Assembly: GCF_014204525.1 (NCBI RefSeq)
Contig: NZ_JACHLP010000002.1
Coordinates: forward strand, 558,001 to 622,000
From: Roseateles oligotrophus
GTDB lineage: Bacteria > Pseudomonadota > Gammaproteobacteria > Burkholderiales > Burkholderiaceae_C
Direction of reading: 5' to 3'
DNA: 64,000 nt
The position numbers and the translations under genes are program-made. Shown piece by piece: positions 51,619 through 60,645 of the stretch. Position 1 is the stretch's first letter, and each line of letters begins with the position of its first letter. Below the pieces are notes generated by a model that was not told the DNA's origin, searched no databases, and saw only the letters and a program-made list of their open reading frames with translations.

Positions 51619-52353
51619 ATGGCAACAATTCTTGTAGTCGACGACGAACTGGGCATTCGCGCCCTCTTGTCCGAAATCCTCAGCGATGAGGGTCACACGA
51701 TTGAACTGGCTGAGAACGCAGCGCAGGCCCGCGCCGTGCGCGAGCGCTTGCGCCCCGACCTCGTCTTGCTGGACATCTGGATGCCCGATGTCGACGGCGT
51801 CACCCTCTTGAAGGAGTGGGGCGGAGCCGGCCTGCTGACCATGCCCGTCATCATGATGAGCGGCCACGGCACCATTGACACGGCGGTCGAGGCCACCAAG
51901 GTCGGCGCCATCGCCTTCCTCGAAAAACCCATCACCTTGCAGAAACTGCTGCGTGCGGTCGAGCAAGCCCTGGTCAAGACCGCGCCGCGCCCGGCGCCGG
52001 CGCCCTTGGGCGCGCCGCTCAGCTACGGCGGCGGCCGCAGCGAGGTCGGTGGCCTGGGGGGCGCGGTGCAGTACCAGCCGGCCCTGCCCGTCAACCACGG
52101 CTCGGCCTTGATGGCGCAGCCCATGCTGCCGCAGCTGGGCCTGGCCTCCGAGCAAAGCTTTGAACTGGACCGCCCGCTGCGTGAAGCGCGCGATGCCTTC
52201 GAGAAAAGTTATTTCGAATTCCACCTCGCCAAAGAGAACGGCTCGATGACCCGCGTGGCCGAGAAAACCGGGCTGGAGCGCACCCATCTGTACCGCAAGC
52301 TCAAGCAACTCGGTGTCGATTTGAGTAGAAATAAACGCGGCACTGGACTTTGA
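51619..52353 (+). CDS. NtrX-like response regulator without AAA+ domain
   Basis: 244 aa. A receiver domain (1-120, phospho-acceptor D52 in LVLLDIWMPDVDG; conserved DD at 8-9, K near 105) is joined through a Pro/Ala-rich linker to a Fis-type DNA-binding C-terminus (MTRVAEKTGLERTHLYRKLKQLG). The AAA+ module that NtrX usually has is absent, so it is not a sigma-54 activator, as in other Burkholderiales. It is the cognate regulator of the preceding kinase. Confidence 0.9.
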   Translation: MATILVVDDELGIRALLSEILSDEGHTIELAENAAQARAVRERLRPDLVLLDIWMPDVDGVTLLKEWGGAGLLTMPVIMMSGHGTIDTAVEATKVGAIAFLEKPITLQKLLRAVEQALVKTAPRPAPAPLGAPLSYGGGRSEVGGLGGAVQYQPALPVNHGSALMAQPMLPQLGLASEQSFELDRPLREARDAFEKSYFEFHLAKENGSMTRVAEKTGLERTHLYRKLKQLGVDLSRNKRGTGL

Positions 52354-52364
52354 CCGAAAAACGG

Positions 52365-52400
52365 TGCTATAGTTGCGGTCTTCGCTGAGTTGCAGCGAAG
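52365..52400 (+). promoter_or_regulatory. Extended -10 promoter and leader hairpin of the tRNA cluster
   Basis: TGCTATAGT (52365-52373) is an extended -10 element. No good -35 lies at 16-18 bp. CTTCGCTG (52380-52387) and CAGCGAAG (52393-52400) form an 8-bp hairpin in the leader, just ahead of tRNA-Phe. Confidence 0.6.
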
Positions 52401-52413
52401 AAAAAAGAAAGAT

Positions 52414-52489
52414 GGCCTGGTAGCTCAGTTGGTAGAGCAGCGGATTGAAAATCCGCGTGTCGGTGGTTCGATTCCGCCCCAGGCCACCA
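52414..52489 (+). tRNA. tRNA-Phe (GAA)
   Basis: 76 nt with an encoded CCA end. The 7-bp acceptor stem GGCCTGG/CCAGGCC is complete, D-loop and T-loop (GGTTCGATTCC) are normal, and the anticodon loop TTGAAAA gives anticodon GAA. Confidence 0.98.
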
Positions 52490-52524
52490 AACATCGTCAA
52501 ATCCGTTCGCAGCGGGTTTGTTGG

Positions 52525-52561
52525 GCGGCCAAGCTCTTGGCCGCGGGCTCGGCAAGAGCCC
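52525..52561 (+). other. Two hairpins between tRNA-Phe and tRNA-Gly
   Basis: GCGGCCAAG/CTTGGCCGC (52525-52544; 9-bp stem, 2-nt loop) and GGGCTC/GAGCCC (52545-52561; 6-bp stem). They lack a U-tract, so they are more likely processing or spacing structures than terminators. Confidence 0.45.
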
Positions 52562-52579
52562 CTCGCCAGGATGAACAAT

Positions 52580-52655
52580 GCGGGATTAGCTCAGTTGGTA
52601 GAGCGATACCTTGCCAAGGTATAGGTCGAGAGTTCGAGTCTCTTATCCCGCTCCA
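52580..52655 (+). tRNA. tRNA-Gly (GCC)
   Basis: 76 nt. Acceptor stem GCGGGAT/ATCCCGC, encoded CCA, T-arm GAGTTCGAGTC and anticodon loop TTGCCAA give anticodon GCC. Confidence 0.98.
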
Positions 52656-52659
52656 AATT

Positions 52660-52734
<75 letters not shown>

Positions 52735-52756
52735 TGGACTCAGGGCACAAAACAGC

Positions 52757-52790
52757 AAAAGGCTTGACTCATCGGAGTCAGGCCTTTTTT
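52757..52790 (+). terminator. Bidirectional terminator between the tRNA cluster and the DTW gene
   Basis: AAAAGGCTTGACTC and GAGTCAGGCCTTTT form a ~14-bp stem with loop ATCG, ending in T6. The flanking A-run makes it work from both strands; it ends 5 bp before the convergent DTW-domain stop. Confidence 0.88.
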
Positions 52791-52794
52791 GTTT

Positions 52795-53526
52795 CTAGCA
52801 CCGGCTCAGCTCACGCAGCGTCCGGTGCGCCGCATTCCCCTCATCCACCGGCAGCGTCTGCTTGGCCTGCAGATAGCGATGGGTGAAGACGTCGAGATAG
52901 GCGTCCAGGGTCTGGGCGGCATGGGTCTCGCCGGCCAGTTCCAGGCACAGGGCCGCGACTTCGGCGGTGCAGAAATGGTTGTCGCGGATATGGCGGCGCA
53001 GGCGATAACGCGATAACTGCTCGGGCTGCAGGCTCAGCACCGGCAAGGTGCTCAGATATGGGCTTTTGCGGAACATCTTGCGGGCCTCGGCCCAGGTGCC
53101 GTCCAGCATCACCAGCAAGGGGCGGCGAGCGGCCGTATCGGTGGCGCAGGCCGGCAAGGTGTTCACGACCCGTTCGGGCTCGGCAAACTCGCCCGGGAAG
53201 ACCACAAAAGGCTGCCATTGCGGATCGCCAAGCATGGCCAGCAGGGCGGGGTCGACCGTGCTGCGGGCCCAGCCGAAGGCGGCCGTGTCCGGCAGCACGT
53301 CGGCGATCAGCCAGCCGGTGTTGCTGGGCTTGAGCGCTTCGAACTCGGCCATGATCAGGCAGACGCCGACGCGGGTCTGCAAACGCGGCCGCAGCGCACA
53401 CATGCAATAGCCCGGGCCGAGGCGGCAGCCGGGGCAGCGCGGCTTGCGTGCATCGCCGCGGTCCAGCTTGGGTCTGGTGTCTAGCGCCATGCGGGCGCTG
53501 CGCAGGCGGGATACGGCGTGGGGCAT
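52795..53526 (-). CDS. DTW-domain protein, tRNA-uridine aminocarboxypropyltransferase-like
   Basis: 243 aa. The DTW motif is seen as DGTW in LLVMLDGTWAEARKMF, and an N-terminal zinc-like cluster (CPGCRLGPGYCMC) is typical. Members such as TapT add an acp group to U47 of tRNAs. The neighbouring tRNA genes are a striking context, but the pairing may be chance. Convergent with the tRNA cluster. Confidence 0.88.
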   Translation of the reverse strand: MPHAVSRLRSARMALDTRPKLDRGDARKPRCPGCRLGPGYCMCALRPRLQTRVGVCLIMAEFEALKPSNTGWLIADVLPDTAAFGWARSTVDPALLAMLGDPQWQPFVVFPGEFAEPERVVNTLPACATDTAARRPLLVMLDGTWAEARKMFRKSPYLSTLPVLSLQPEQLSRYRLRRHIRDNHFCTAEVAALCLELAGETHAAQTLDAYLDVFTHRYLQAKQTLPVDEGNAAHRTLRELSRC

Positions 53527-53539
53527 GGCGGCAGTTTAG

Positions 53540-53700
53540 GGCAACGCTGAACAAGTCCCTCGTGCGCTGCGCATCCTCGCTTCGGGCGTCCAACTGCGTT
53601 GCAAATCCTCGCCATAGCTGGGGCTATGGCTGCGGCTTGCGCCTTGTTGGCCATCCCGAATCGAGGCGCGCCGCATCATGGGGACTTATTCAGCGTTGCC
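53540..53700. mobile_element. IS5-type MITE (161 bp) with TTAG target duplication
   Basis: The ends are GGCAACGCTGAACAAGTCCC (53540-53559) and GGGGACTTATTCAGCGTTGCC-type sequence (53680-53700), inverted with one mismatch over 20 bp. TTAG is duplicated on both flanks (53536-53539 and 53701-53704), the YTAR target of the IS5 subgroup. An inner hairpin GCCATAGC/GCTATGGC is present. There is no transposase, so it is non-autonomous. It lies between the DTW gene and an RlmI-like gene. Confidence 0.82.
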
Positions 53701-53787
53701 TTAGTCGGCGCAGCCAGACGAAAAGGCCCGGAAGGCAGGCACACTAGCGCCCCCGCACGCAAATGCCCGCCCGACGCTCGTCCATTT

Positions 53788-54708
53788 ATGCAAGCCTTGT
53801 TGAACACCATCGCGACGATGGACCTGCCCACCGATGCCTGCCGCATCTTCCACGGCCGTGGTGGCCTGTTCCCGGGCTGCGAACAGCTCGCGCTCGAAGC
53901 CTATCCGCCCCTGCTGCTGCTGACCAGTTTCGAGCCTCTGGAGGCCGCAGCCTTGCAGGCCGTGGGCGAGGCCCTGGCCCAGCGCTGGGCACAGCTGGCG
54001 CCGGGGCAGGCGCTCAGCTGGGTCTATCAATGCCGGGCCGAGGGTCAGGCCGAGACCCGCTTGATGAGCGGCAGCGTGCCCGAGCCGCATCTCGTCAGCG
54101 AGGCCGGCAGCCTCTACCAGGTGCATGTGCTGAAGGGTCAGAACCATGGCCTGTTTCTGGACATGGCCGCGGGCCGGCGCTGGGTCAGCGAGTATTTGGC
54201 GGGGCGGCCGGGCCTGCGGGTGCTCAATCTCTTTGCCTACACCTGCGCCTTCTCGGTCGTGGCCTTGCGGGCCGGTGCGCAGCAGGTGGTCAATGTGGAC
54301 ATGAGTGCCGGCGCCCTGAGCATAGGCCGCAAAAACCATCAGCTCAACGGCCTGACCCAGGGCGCCAGCTTTCTGGCCCACGACATCTTCAACTCCTGGG
54401 GCAAGATCGGGCGCAGCGGGCCTTTCGACCTGATCGTGCTGGACCCGCCCAGCTATCAGAAAGGCAGCTTTGTCGCGAGCAAGGACTACGCCCGCCTGAT
54501 GCGCCGCCTGCCCGGCCTGCTGGCACCCGGCGGCCATGCCATGCTCTGCCTCAACACGCCCAAGCTGGACACGGCTTTTTTACAGGACCAGATGCGCGAG
54601 CTGGCGCCCGAGCTGAGCTTTGTCGCCCGCGTCGCCAATCCGGCGGTGTTTGCCGATGTGTCGGAAGAGCGCTCGCTCAAGGTGCTGGTCTACAAGGCAG
54701 CCGACTGA
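53788..54708 (+). CDS. Class I SAM methyltransferase, RlmI-like
   Basis: 306 aa from the ATG at 53788; ATG 53818 is an alternative. The motif VLNLFAYTCAFSVVALRAGAQQVVNVDMS and the active motif DPPSYQKGSF are characteristic of the RlmI/RlmK-type rRNA methyltransferase group. It lacks the N-terminal PUA domain of RlmI. The substrate is not certain, though rRNA cytosine is likely. It lies 87 bp after the MITE. Confidence 0.85.
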   Translation: MQALLNTIATMDLPTDACRIFHGRGGLFPGCEQLALEAYPPLLLLTSFEPLEAAALQAVGEALAQRWAQLAPGQALSWVYQCRAEGQAETRLMSGSVPEPHLVSEAGSLYQVHVLKGQNHGLFLDMAAGRRWVSEYLAGRPGLRVLNLFAYTCAFSVVALRAGAQQVVNVDMSAGALSIGRKNHQLNGLTQGASFLAHDIFNSWGKIGRSGPFDLIVLDPPSYQKGSFVASKDYARLMRRLPGLLAPGGHAMLCLNTPKLDTAFLQDQMRELAPELSFVARVANPAVFADVSEERSLKVLVYKAAD

Positions 54709-54724
54709 GCAAGATCCGCGCGGC

Positions 54725-55276
54725 CTATTTGCGCCGGAAGTCCCAGGGGGCCACCGGGCTGCTCTCCTGCCACAGGCCGGCGCCGCCACTGCGGGCGGCC
54801 TGCTCGGCCTGGGCGTAGCTGAGGCGATCGGCCAGGGGCAGATCCTTGTTGTACTGCTTGTAGTGCCAGGCCATGCCGCTTTGCAGCTGGCTCAGGCAGA
54901 TATCGGTGTCACCGCGCCAGACCTTGCCGATGATGCGGCCGTAGCGGTCGCGCTTTTGCCATTCCACCGCCACCGGCTGGCCGTAGACCAGATCGGAGAG
55001 GCGCTTTTTTGAGCTCTGGCCATAGGGCTGTTTCTTCTCCGGCGCATCGATGCCGGCCAGGCGGATCTTGTGCTGGGCCTTGTCGGCATCGAGCACGGTG
55101 ATGGTGTCGCCGTCGGCCACGCCGACCACCCGGCCGTGCAGCATCTCGGCCCAGGCGGGGGCGAGGGCCAGCAGGGACAAGAGCAGCGCGCACAGCGGTG
55201 CGCGCAGGCGGGGGAGTGAAGAGAAGAGGCTGAAGAAAGCAGTGAGGGTCAGTGCAAGGCGCGGCAGCAGGGACAA
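54725..55276 (-). CDS. Secreted thermonuclease (SNase-like)
   Basis: 183 aa. Signal peptide to about residue 43 (ALAPAWAEM). The SNase fold shows VADGDTITV, IRLAGIDAPEKKQPYG and KRDRYGRIIGKV, giving Asp, Arg and Glu positions of the staphylococcal nuclease active site. It is probably a Ca-dependent extracellular nuclease. Convergent with the RlmI-like gene after 16 bp. Confidence 0.93.
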   Translation of the reverse strand: MSLLPRLALTLTAFFSLFSSLPRLRAPLCALLLSLLALAPAWAEMLHGRVVGVADGDTITVLDADKAQHKIRLAGIDAPEKKQPYGQSSKKRLSDLVYGQPVAVEWQKRDRYGRIIGKVWRGDTDICLSQLQSGMAWHYKQYNKDLPLADRLSYAQAEQAARSGGAGLWQESSPVAPWDFRRK

Positions 55277-55581
55277 GAGAGGAATCCTTGGTTCTAGTTC
55301 TAGCTCTTGATTTGAGCGGACGCCATCATCCCATTGCCCGCCGCGCGGGCGGCGTCAAAAGTTTGTTGAGCGCACGCCAGCGCGGCGGCGAGCTCCTCGC
55401 TGCCAACAAGCCTTGCGCCGGGGCTGCAAGGCCTTGACCTTTGGCACGGGAGCGGCTTTGCGGATGGCGGCACAATGCCGGTCAGCGCGCGGCGCCTGCC
55501 CCCAAGCCCGGCGACGGATGCGCCCGCAGCCCCTGCAACCCAGGGCGGGCCACAAGCCCGCTCCAACAAGCTCAGCCCCTC
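55277..55581. other. 305-bp gap between the nuclease and pepF-like genes
   Basis: Divergent spacer. No convincing ORF, repeat or promoter could be assigned; it is GC-rich and holds a short CCGCGCGGGCGG-type tract. Both genes probably have their promoters here. Confidence 0.4.
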
Positions 55582-57474
55582 ATGAAACTCACCGTGATTG
55601 CTTTGGCAGCCGCTTTGTCGCTGCTCTCTACCGCTGCTGCCCCGGCCCTGGCGGCCCCGGCCGCCACCGCCAAGACGGAGACCAGCGCCACGGCGGTCGG
55701 CCAGGCCGTGTGGGACTTGGCGCCCCTGTACGCCAGCGATGCCGCCTGGGAGAGCGAGCGTCTGGCCATCCAGGCCGAGCTGCCCAAGCTCAAGGCCTTG
55801 CAGGGCAAGCTGGGTGCCAGCGCCGCCAGCCTGGCCGAGGGCCTGGACGCCATCTCCAGCGTGCGCCGCCGCCTGGGCCGCCTGATCACCTATTCCAGCC
55901 TGAAGGCGGATGAGAACACCCAGATCACCGCGAACCAGGCCCGCAATCAGCAGGCCTTGTCGGCCTATAACCAGTTTGGCGAGGCCGTGTCCTTCGTCAA
56001 CGCCGAGGTGGCGGCCATGGGGCCTGAGAAGGTGCAGGGCTTTGTGGCCGCCGAGCCGCGCCTGGCCAGGCACAAGCAGGGCCTGACGACGATTCTGCGT
56101 CTGGCCAAGCACACCCTCTCGCTGAAGGAAGAGGCCTTGATGGCCGGCGCCGCCGAGGCGCTGCAGCAGCCGCAAAGCATTTACGGCCTGCTGACCAATG
56201 CCGATCTGCCCTGGCCCAGCGTCAAGATCGGCGGCAAGACGGTCACGCTGGACCAGGAGCAATACGTGGCTTTCCGCGCCGACCCGGACCCCAAGGTGCG
56301 CGAGCAGGTGTTCAAGGCCTTCTGGCCCGTTTACAAGGCCTATGAGCGCACCCTGGGCGCCGTCTACGCCGCCAGCTTGCGTGGCAATGTGTTCCAGGCG
56401 CGTGCCCGCGGCTATGCCTCCAGCGTGGCCATGGCCCAGGCCGGCGACAACATCCCCAATGCCGTCTACCAGACCCTGGTGCAGGAGGCCAATGCCGGCC
56501 TGCCCACCTTGCATCGCTATTTCAAGCTGCGCAGCCAGATGCTGGGGCTGAAGAGCGCCGGCTACCAGGACGTCTACGTGCCCCTGGCCAAGGCCACGCG
56601 CAAGTACACGCTGGCCGAGGCCGAGCAGCTGACGCTGGCTTCGCTGGGGCCCCTGGGCCAGGACTACACGGCGAAGCTGGCCGAGGCCTTCAAGGGCGGC
56701 TGGATGCACTCGGTGCCGCAGCGCGGCAAGCGTTCGGGCGCTTATATGAACCCGGCCGCCTACGACGTCCACCCCTACCTCTTGATGAGCTTCAACGGCG
56801 AGTACAACAGCGTGTCCACGCTGGCGCATGAGTGGGGCCATGCCATGCACTCGGTGCTGTCCAACGCCGCCCAGCCTTTTGAGACCGCCGACTACTCGAC
56901 CTTCATCGCCGAGATTCCCTCCACGGCTAATGAGTTATTCCTGGTGGACTATATGGTCGAGAAGGCCGCCACCCGCGAGGAGAAGATCTTCGCCCTCAGC
57001 CAGGAGCTGGAAAACATCCGCGGCACCTTCTTCCGCCAGGCCATGTTTGCCGAGTTCGAGCTGAAGGCGCATGAGGCGGTGGAAAAGGGCGAGCCCGTCA
57101 CTGGCGAGTCGCTGAGCAAGATCTATCTGGACCTGCTCAAACGCTATCACGGCGATGCCCAGGGCGTGGTCAAGATCGACGATCTCTACGGCATCGAGTG
57201 GGCCTACATCCCCCACTTCTACAACGACTTCTACGTCTACCAGTACGCCACCTGCGTCAGCGCGGCCGCCTTCTTCGCCGAGGGCATAGTCAAGGGCGAT
57301 ACGGCTCTGCGCGACAAGTTCTTCGCCATGCTCAAGGCCGGCAGCTCGGCCGACGCCTATCCTCTGACCCGTGCCGCCGGCCTGGACCTGGCCTCACCCG
57401 AGCCCTACCGTGCCCTGATGCGCCGCATGAACGCCACGATGGACAAGCTGGAGGCCCTGAACGCCGGTCGCTAA
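55582..57474 (+). CDS. pepF: Secreted M3 oligoendopeptidase F-type peptidase
   Basis: 630 aa from the ATG at 55582 with a signal peptide (about 1-25, ALAAPAA). The HExxH zinc motif is HEWGH at residues 416-420 followed by AMHSV, and the third ligand region is NEL. The exported form is unusual, since classic PepF is cytosolic. It would cleave oligopeptides in the periplasm. Its stop overlaps the convergent kinase stop. Confidence 0.93.
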   Translation: MKLTVIALAAALSLLSTAAAPALAAPAATAKTETSATAVGQAVWDLAPLYASDAAWESERLAIQAELPKLKALQGKLGASAASLAEGLDAISSVRRRLGRLITYSSLKADENTQITANQARNQQALSAYNQFGEAVSFVNAEVAAMGPEKVQGFVAAEPRLARHKQGLTTILRLAKHTLSLKEEALMAGAAEALQQPQSIYGLLTNADLPWPSVKIGGKTVTLDQEQYVAFRADPDPKVREQVFKAFWPVYKAYERTLGAVYAASLRGNVFQARARGYASSVAMAQAGDNIPNAVYQTLVQEANAGLPTLHRYFKLRSQMLGLKSAGYQDVYVPLAKATRKYTLAEAEQLTLASLGPLGQDYTAKLAEAFKGGWMHSVPQRGKRSGAYMNPAAYDVHPYLLMSFNGEYNSVSTLAHEWGHAMHSVLSNAAQPFETADYSTFIAEIPSTANELFLVDYMVEKAATREEKIFALSQELENIRGTFFRQAMFAEFELKAHEAVEKGEPVTGESLSKIYLDLLKRYHGDAQGVVKIDDLYGIEWAYIPHFYNDFYVYQYATCVSAAAFFAEGIVKGDTALRDKFFAMLKAGSSADAYPLTRAAGLDLASPEPYRALMRRMNATMDKLEALNAGR

Positions 57475-59390
57475 CCTTTATTGACATCGGCGTCTGGATT
57501 CAAGGCAGCCTCATGGCGGGGCGGCAGCAGCCATTGCAGCTCGAAGCGGCAGCCGCCGCCGTCCAGATTGCGCACCATGAGGCGGCCCTTGAGCTGGCGC
57601 CAGGCCACGGCCTGGGCCTGGAACAGCCCCAGGCCGTTGCGGCCCTGGCCGAAGGTGCTGGACACATAGGGGTCGAACACATGCGGGAGCAAGGCCTCCG
57701 GGATGCCCGGTCCCTGGTCATCCACCCGCAGCCAGCCCCGGCCGTCTTTTTCGCCGCTGCTCAGGTGCACGCTGCCGCCGGTTCCCGGCGGGTAGGCATG
57801 GCGGGCGATATTGCTGAATAGCTGGACCAGGATCTGGTCGAACGCGTTTTTCTGCACCTGCAGCGGCAGGCTCTCTTCCAGCCGCAAGTGGATGTCTGGG
57901 CGTTGGCCCAGGGCTTCTTCCCAGGCCGGGACGATGGCCGTGGCCAGGGGCACGGGCTGGGGCGCGGCGGCCGGTAGCGGCAGTTCCAGCGAGCTGTAAT
58001 CCGCCATCAGCGCAGCCATGCGCTGCAGATTGCGCAGCGCTAATTCGCCGTTAGCAATGATGGTTTCCAGCGTTTGGGTCAGCAGGCTTCTGGTCAGCTG
58101 GCCGCGGGCCATCTGTTCGTTCAAGGCCTTGGGCAACTGCACCACCGCGCCCAGCGTCGTCAAGGCATTGCCCAGCGGCGTGTTCATCTCATGCGCCATG
58201 CCGGCCAGCATGGCGCCTAGCGAACCCAGACGGCTTTGTTCGATCAGCTCCTGCTGCATCTCGCGCTGCAGGGCCAGCGACTCCTGCAAGGCCATATTGC
58301 TGCGCTCCAGCACGCTGGCATGGGTACGGGCCTGCTCGGCAGCCGCTTCCGCATGCTGGCGCTGCAGGCGCTCGATCTTGACCTCCAGGGAAAGGCTGTG
58401 GATGCCCTGGATCTCCTGCAGCTTCAGCTCGTAGGCCTCGCGCAGGCTTTCGCGGGCCGGTAGCAAATGGCCGGCGCGGATCTGCATGTCCGACAGCTGC
58501 TGCAGGCGGCGGGCCGCCTGGTGACGGCGTTTGACCGAGTCGATATAGACCCTGGCGGAGGCGCCCAACAGGCGCATGCCCTCCTCGGCCTGCGCCTGCT
58601 TTTCTTTGAGAAAGGCGTCGGCCGCCATGATCTCGGCCGCCAGTATTCGAGCGGCATCCCCTGGCAGCGGCGCCAACTGCTCCAGCAAGCCATAGGCCTC
58701 GTCCACGGCTTGCTGGGCCGCCGTGAGTTCATCGTCGCGAGTCAGGCATTCGACCAGACCCGTCAGCGCGTTGCAGGTCGTGACCGGGTTGCCGGCCTGG
58801 CGGGCCGCGGCGACGGCATATTGCATGCTGTGGCGGCTGTCGGCATAGCGGCCGTCATGCTCCGCCAGGCGATACAAGGTGGTGCAGACATTGGGAACGT
58901 AGCGATGCACGCCGGCCTGCTCCAGGCAGGCGAGACCACGGTCGGCATGCAGCTGTGCCTGTTCCACCTCGCCACGAATGAATTCCAGCCTGGCCTGGGT
59001 CAGGCAGAGGCAGGCTTCGTTGAAGCTGCTCGGGCTTTTGTGGTGGATCAGGGCCAGCGCCGCAATATGGTCCGCCGCCTCGTCATTGCGGTCCTGGTTG
59101 AGCAGCCAGATGCAAAGCAGATAGTGCAATTCGGCCCGCCGGTCGGGTGAGGCGAGCAAGTCCTGCTGCGGCAGCAAGCGCTGCAGCAGTGCCGGCGCAT
59201 CGTCGGACATCCAGAGCGCGGTCATCATCACGGCCCGCAGCAACTGGTACTCCATCGCGGCGGGCGTTTGCAACTCGTCCGGCTCGGGCAGACGCATGGG
59301 CGGCAGCGTCAGCAACAAGGTGGCCTCATGGTCCACCCGCGCCCACAGCGCCGCCAGCGTGTCAGGGTTCAGGGCTAGGCTGAGTTCCAT
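57471..59390 (-). CDS. Soluble TPR-domain histidine kinase
   Basis: 639 aa, no membrane segment. Residues ~1-310 are helical TPR-like repeats, then a coiled coil (about 310-370), an atypical HisKA with H400 in AGMAHEMNTPLGNAL, and a HATPase with VDDQGPGIPEALL and FGQGRNGLGLF. The TPR part probably senses a partner protein. No response regulator is adjacent. The gene is convergent with pepF and ends on its CTAA. Confidence 0.9.
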   Translation of the reverse strand: MELSLALNPDTLAALWARVDHEATLLLTLPPMRLPEPDELQTPAAMEYQLLRAVMMTALWMSDDAPALLQRLLPQQDLLASPDRRAELHYLLCIWLLNQDRNDEAADHIAALALIHHKSPSSFNEACLCLTQARLEFIRGEVEQAQLHADRGLACLEQAGVHRYVPNVCTTLYRLAEHDGRYADSRHSMQYAVAAARQAGNPVTTCNALTGLVECLTRDDELTAAQQAVDEAYGLLEQLAPLPGDAARILAAEIMAADAFLKEKQAQAEEGMRLLGASARVYIDSVKRRHQAARRLQQLSDMQIRAGHLLPARESLREAYELKLQEIQGIHSLSLEVKIERLQRQHAEAAAEQARTHASVLERSNMALQESLALQREMQQELIEQSRLGSLGAMLAGMAHEMNTPLGNALTTLGAVVQLPKALNEQMARGQLTRSLLTQTLETIIANGELALRNLQRMAALMADYSSLELPLPAAAPQPVPLATAIVPAWEEALGQRPDIHLRLEESLPLQVQKNAFDQILVQLFSNIARHAYPPGTGGSVHLSSGEKDGRGWLRVDDQGPGIPEALLPHVFDPYVSSTFGQGRNGLGLFQAQAVAWRQLKGRLMVRNLDGGGCRFELQWLLPPRHEAALNPDADVNKG

Positions 59391-59438
59391 ATCGCCTCCT
59401 CGACGGGGCGCTTGCCAGCGCTTTGCGGCAAGCTGCGC

Positions 59439-59885
59439 CTACCAGTTGCCTGTGTTCGCCATCGAGGCCCAGGGCTCGGCCGGGGCCAGGGCGGCGCCGT
59501 CTTGCAGCAGCTCCACCGAGATGCCATCGGGCGAGCGCACAAAAGCCATGCGGCCATCGCGCGGCGGGCGCAGCACGGTCACGCCATGCTCGGCCAGGCG
59601 CTGGCAGGCGGCGTAGATGTCGGGCACGGCGAAGGCCAGATGGCCGAAGTTGCGGCCGCCGGTATAGGCCTCGGAATTGCCCTCGGCATCGGGCCAGTTA
59701 TAGGTCAGCTCGACCTGGGGCTGGTAGGGGCCGTCCTCGTTGCCGGGGGCGGCCAGATAGACCAGGGTGAAGCGGCCGGCCTCGTACTCATTGCGGCGCA
59801 CCTCCAGCAGACCCAGGGCATCGCGGTAGAACTTCATCGAGGCGTCCAAGTCATGGACGCGAACCATGGTGTGCAGGTATTTCAT
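59439..59885 (-). CDS. gloA: Lactoylglutathione lyase (glyoxalase I)
   Basis: 148 aa from the ATG at 59885; the longer frame upstream is non-coding. The VOC motifs (MVRVHDLDASMKFYRDALGLLEVRR, LVYLAAPGNEDGPYQPQVELTYNW, and GHLAFAVPDIYAACQRL) and the metal-binding H, E, H and E positions are seen. It converts the hemithioacetal of methylglyoxal and glutathione to lactoylglutathione. Confidence 0.93.
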   Translation of the reverse strand: MKYLHTMVRVHDLDASMKFYRDALGLLEVRRNEYEAGRFTLVYLAAPGNEDGPYQPQVELTYNWPDAEGNSEAYTGGRNFGHLAFAVPDIYAACQRLAEHGVTVLRPPRDGRMAFVRSPDGISVELLQDGAALAPAEPWASMANTGNW

Positions 59886-60146
59886 GGGGACTCTTTTCGG
59901 AAAGGGGAGTGCTTGATTGTCGCGCCTGGCCAGCTCCCGGCCGCTCGGTGTTGGCCGAGGTTTTGCTGCCCCGTTCATCCCGGTGCAGGCGCGCTTCGCC
60001 TCAAAACTCACAAAACCCTGGCTTAGCGCGCCACCATCTCGGCTGGCGATTCATCGGCCCGGCTGTCCATCCGTCGCCTGGGGCTCGGCCGGGCGGTCGG
60101 GGCCATCGAGACTGCAGACACTGACACCCCTCATCGGAGCCCCAGC

Positions 60147-60614
60147 ATGCTTTCCAAGACCTTCAAATTCGTGATTCTGAGCGCCGTGGTGGTGCTGAGC
60201 GCGCCGGCCCAGGCCGCTGCCGAGCCCGGCCAGATCGCCATCACCGCGCGCGGCAGTGGCCAGCCCGTCCTGATGATTCCCGGCCTCAGCAGCTCGGCCG
60301 CGGTCTGGGACGAAACCTGTGCGGCCTTGCAGCCCCAGGTGCAATGCCTGATCGCCCAGTTGCCGGGTTTTGCCGGCGCGGCAGCAGGCCCGCAGCAGGC
60401 GCGATACCTGGACGTCATGCGCGAGCAATTGCAGGCCGTGCTGAAGGCGCAAGCACCCAGGCGGGTGACGGTGATGGGCCACAGCCTGGGCGGCACGCTG
60501 GCGCTGATGCTGGCGGCCCAGCTCAAGCTCAGCCCGGCCGGCTACCACTTCCTGATGTGGGATGACCTCGCCCTGGTCCAGCAGTCCATCCACGCCTTCA
60601 TGGGCTTGAAGTAA
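60147..60614 (+). CDS. Truncated alpha/beta hydrolase, probable internal deletion
   Basis: 155 aa with a signal peptide (about 1-25). The N-terminal half is an alpha/beta hydrolase: VLMIPGLSSSAAVWDE, the nucleophile elbow GHSLGG (S113). After MLAAQLKL it jumps to the family's last piece (AGYHFLMWDD, H134, then QQSIHAFMG). The lid and the acid strand (about 100-120 aa) are missing, so it may be inactive. A healthy frame around the jump suggests a clean in-frame deletion. Confidence 0.75.
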   Translation: MLSKTFKFVILSAVVVLSAPAQAAAEPGQIAITARGSGQPVLMIPGLSSSAAVWDETCAALQPQVQCLIAQLPGFAGAAAGPQQARYLDVMREQLQAVLKAQAPRRVTVMGHSLGGTLALMLAAQLKLSPAGYHFLMWDDLALVQQSIHAFMGLK

Positions 60615-60645
60615 GCGCTCGGCAGAGCCGGGGTGGTCGGCATGA

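Noticed and set aside
55277-55581. Small gene in the nuclease-pepF gap
   Set aside because: Only short Arg-rich frames with no start context.
55300-56850. Long minus-strand open frame of 516 codons
   Set aside because: Shadow of the pepF-like gene; low-complexity composition, and the plus strand has clear M3 motifs.
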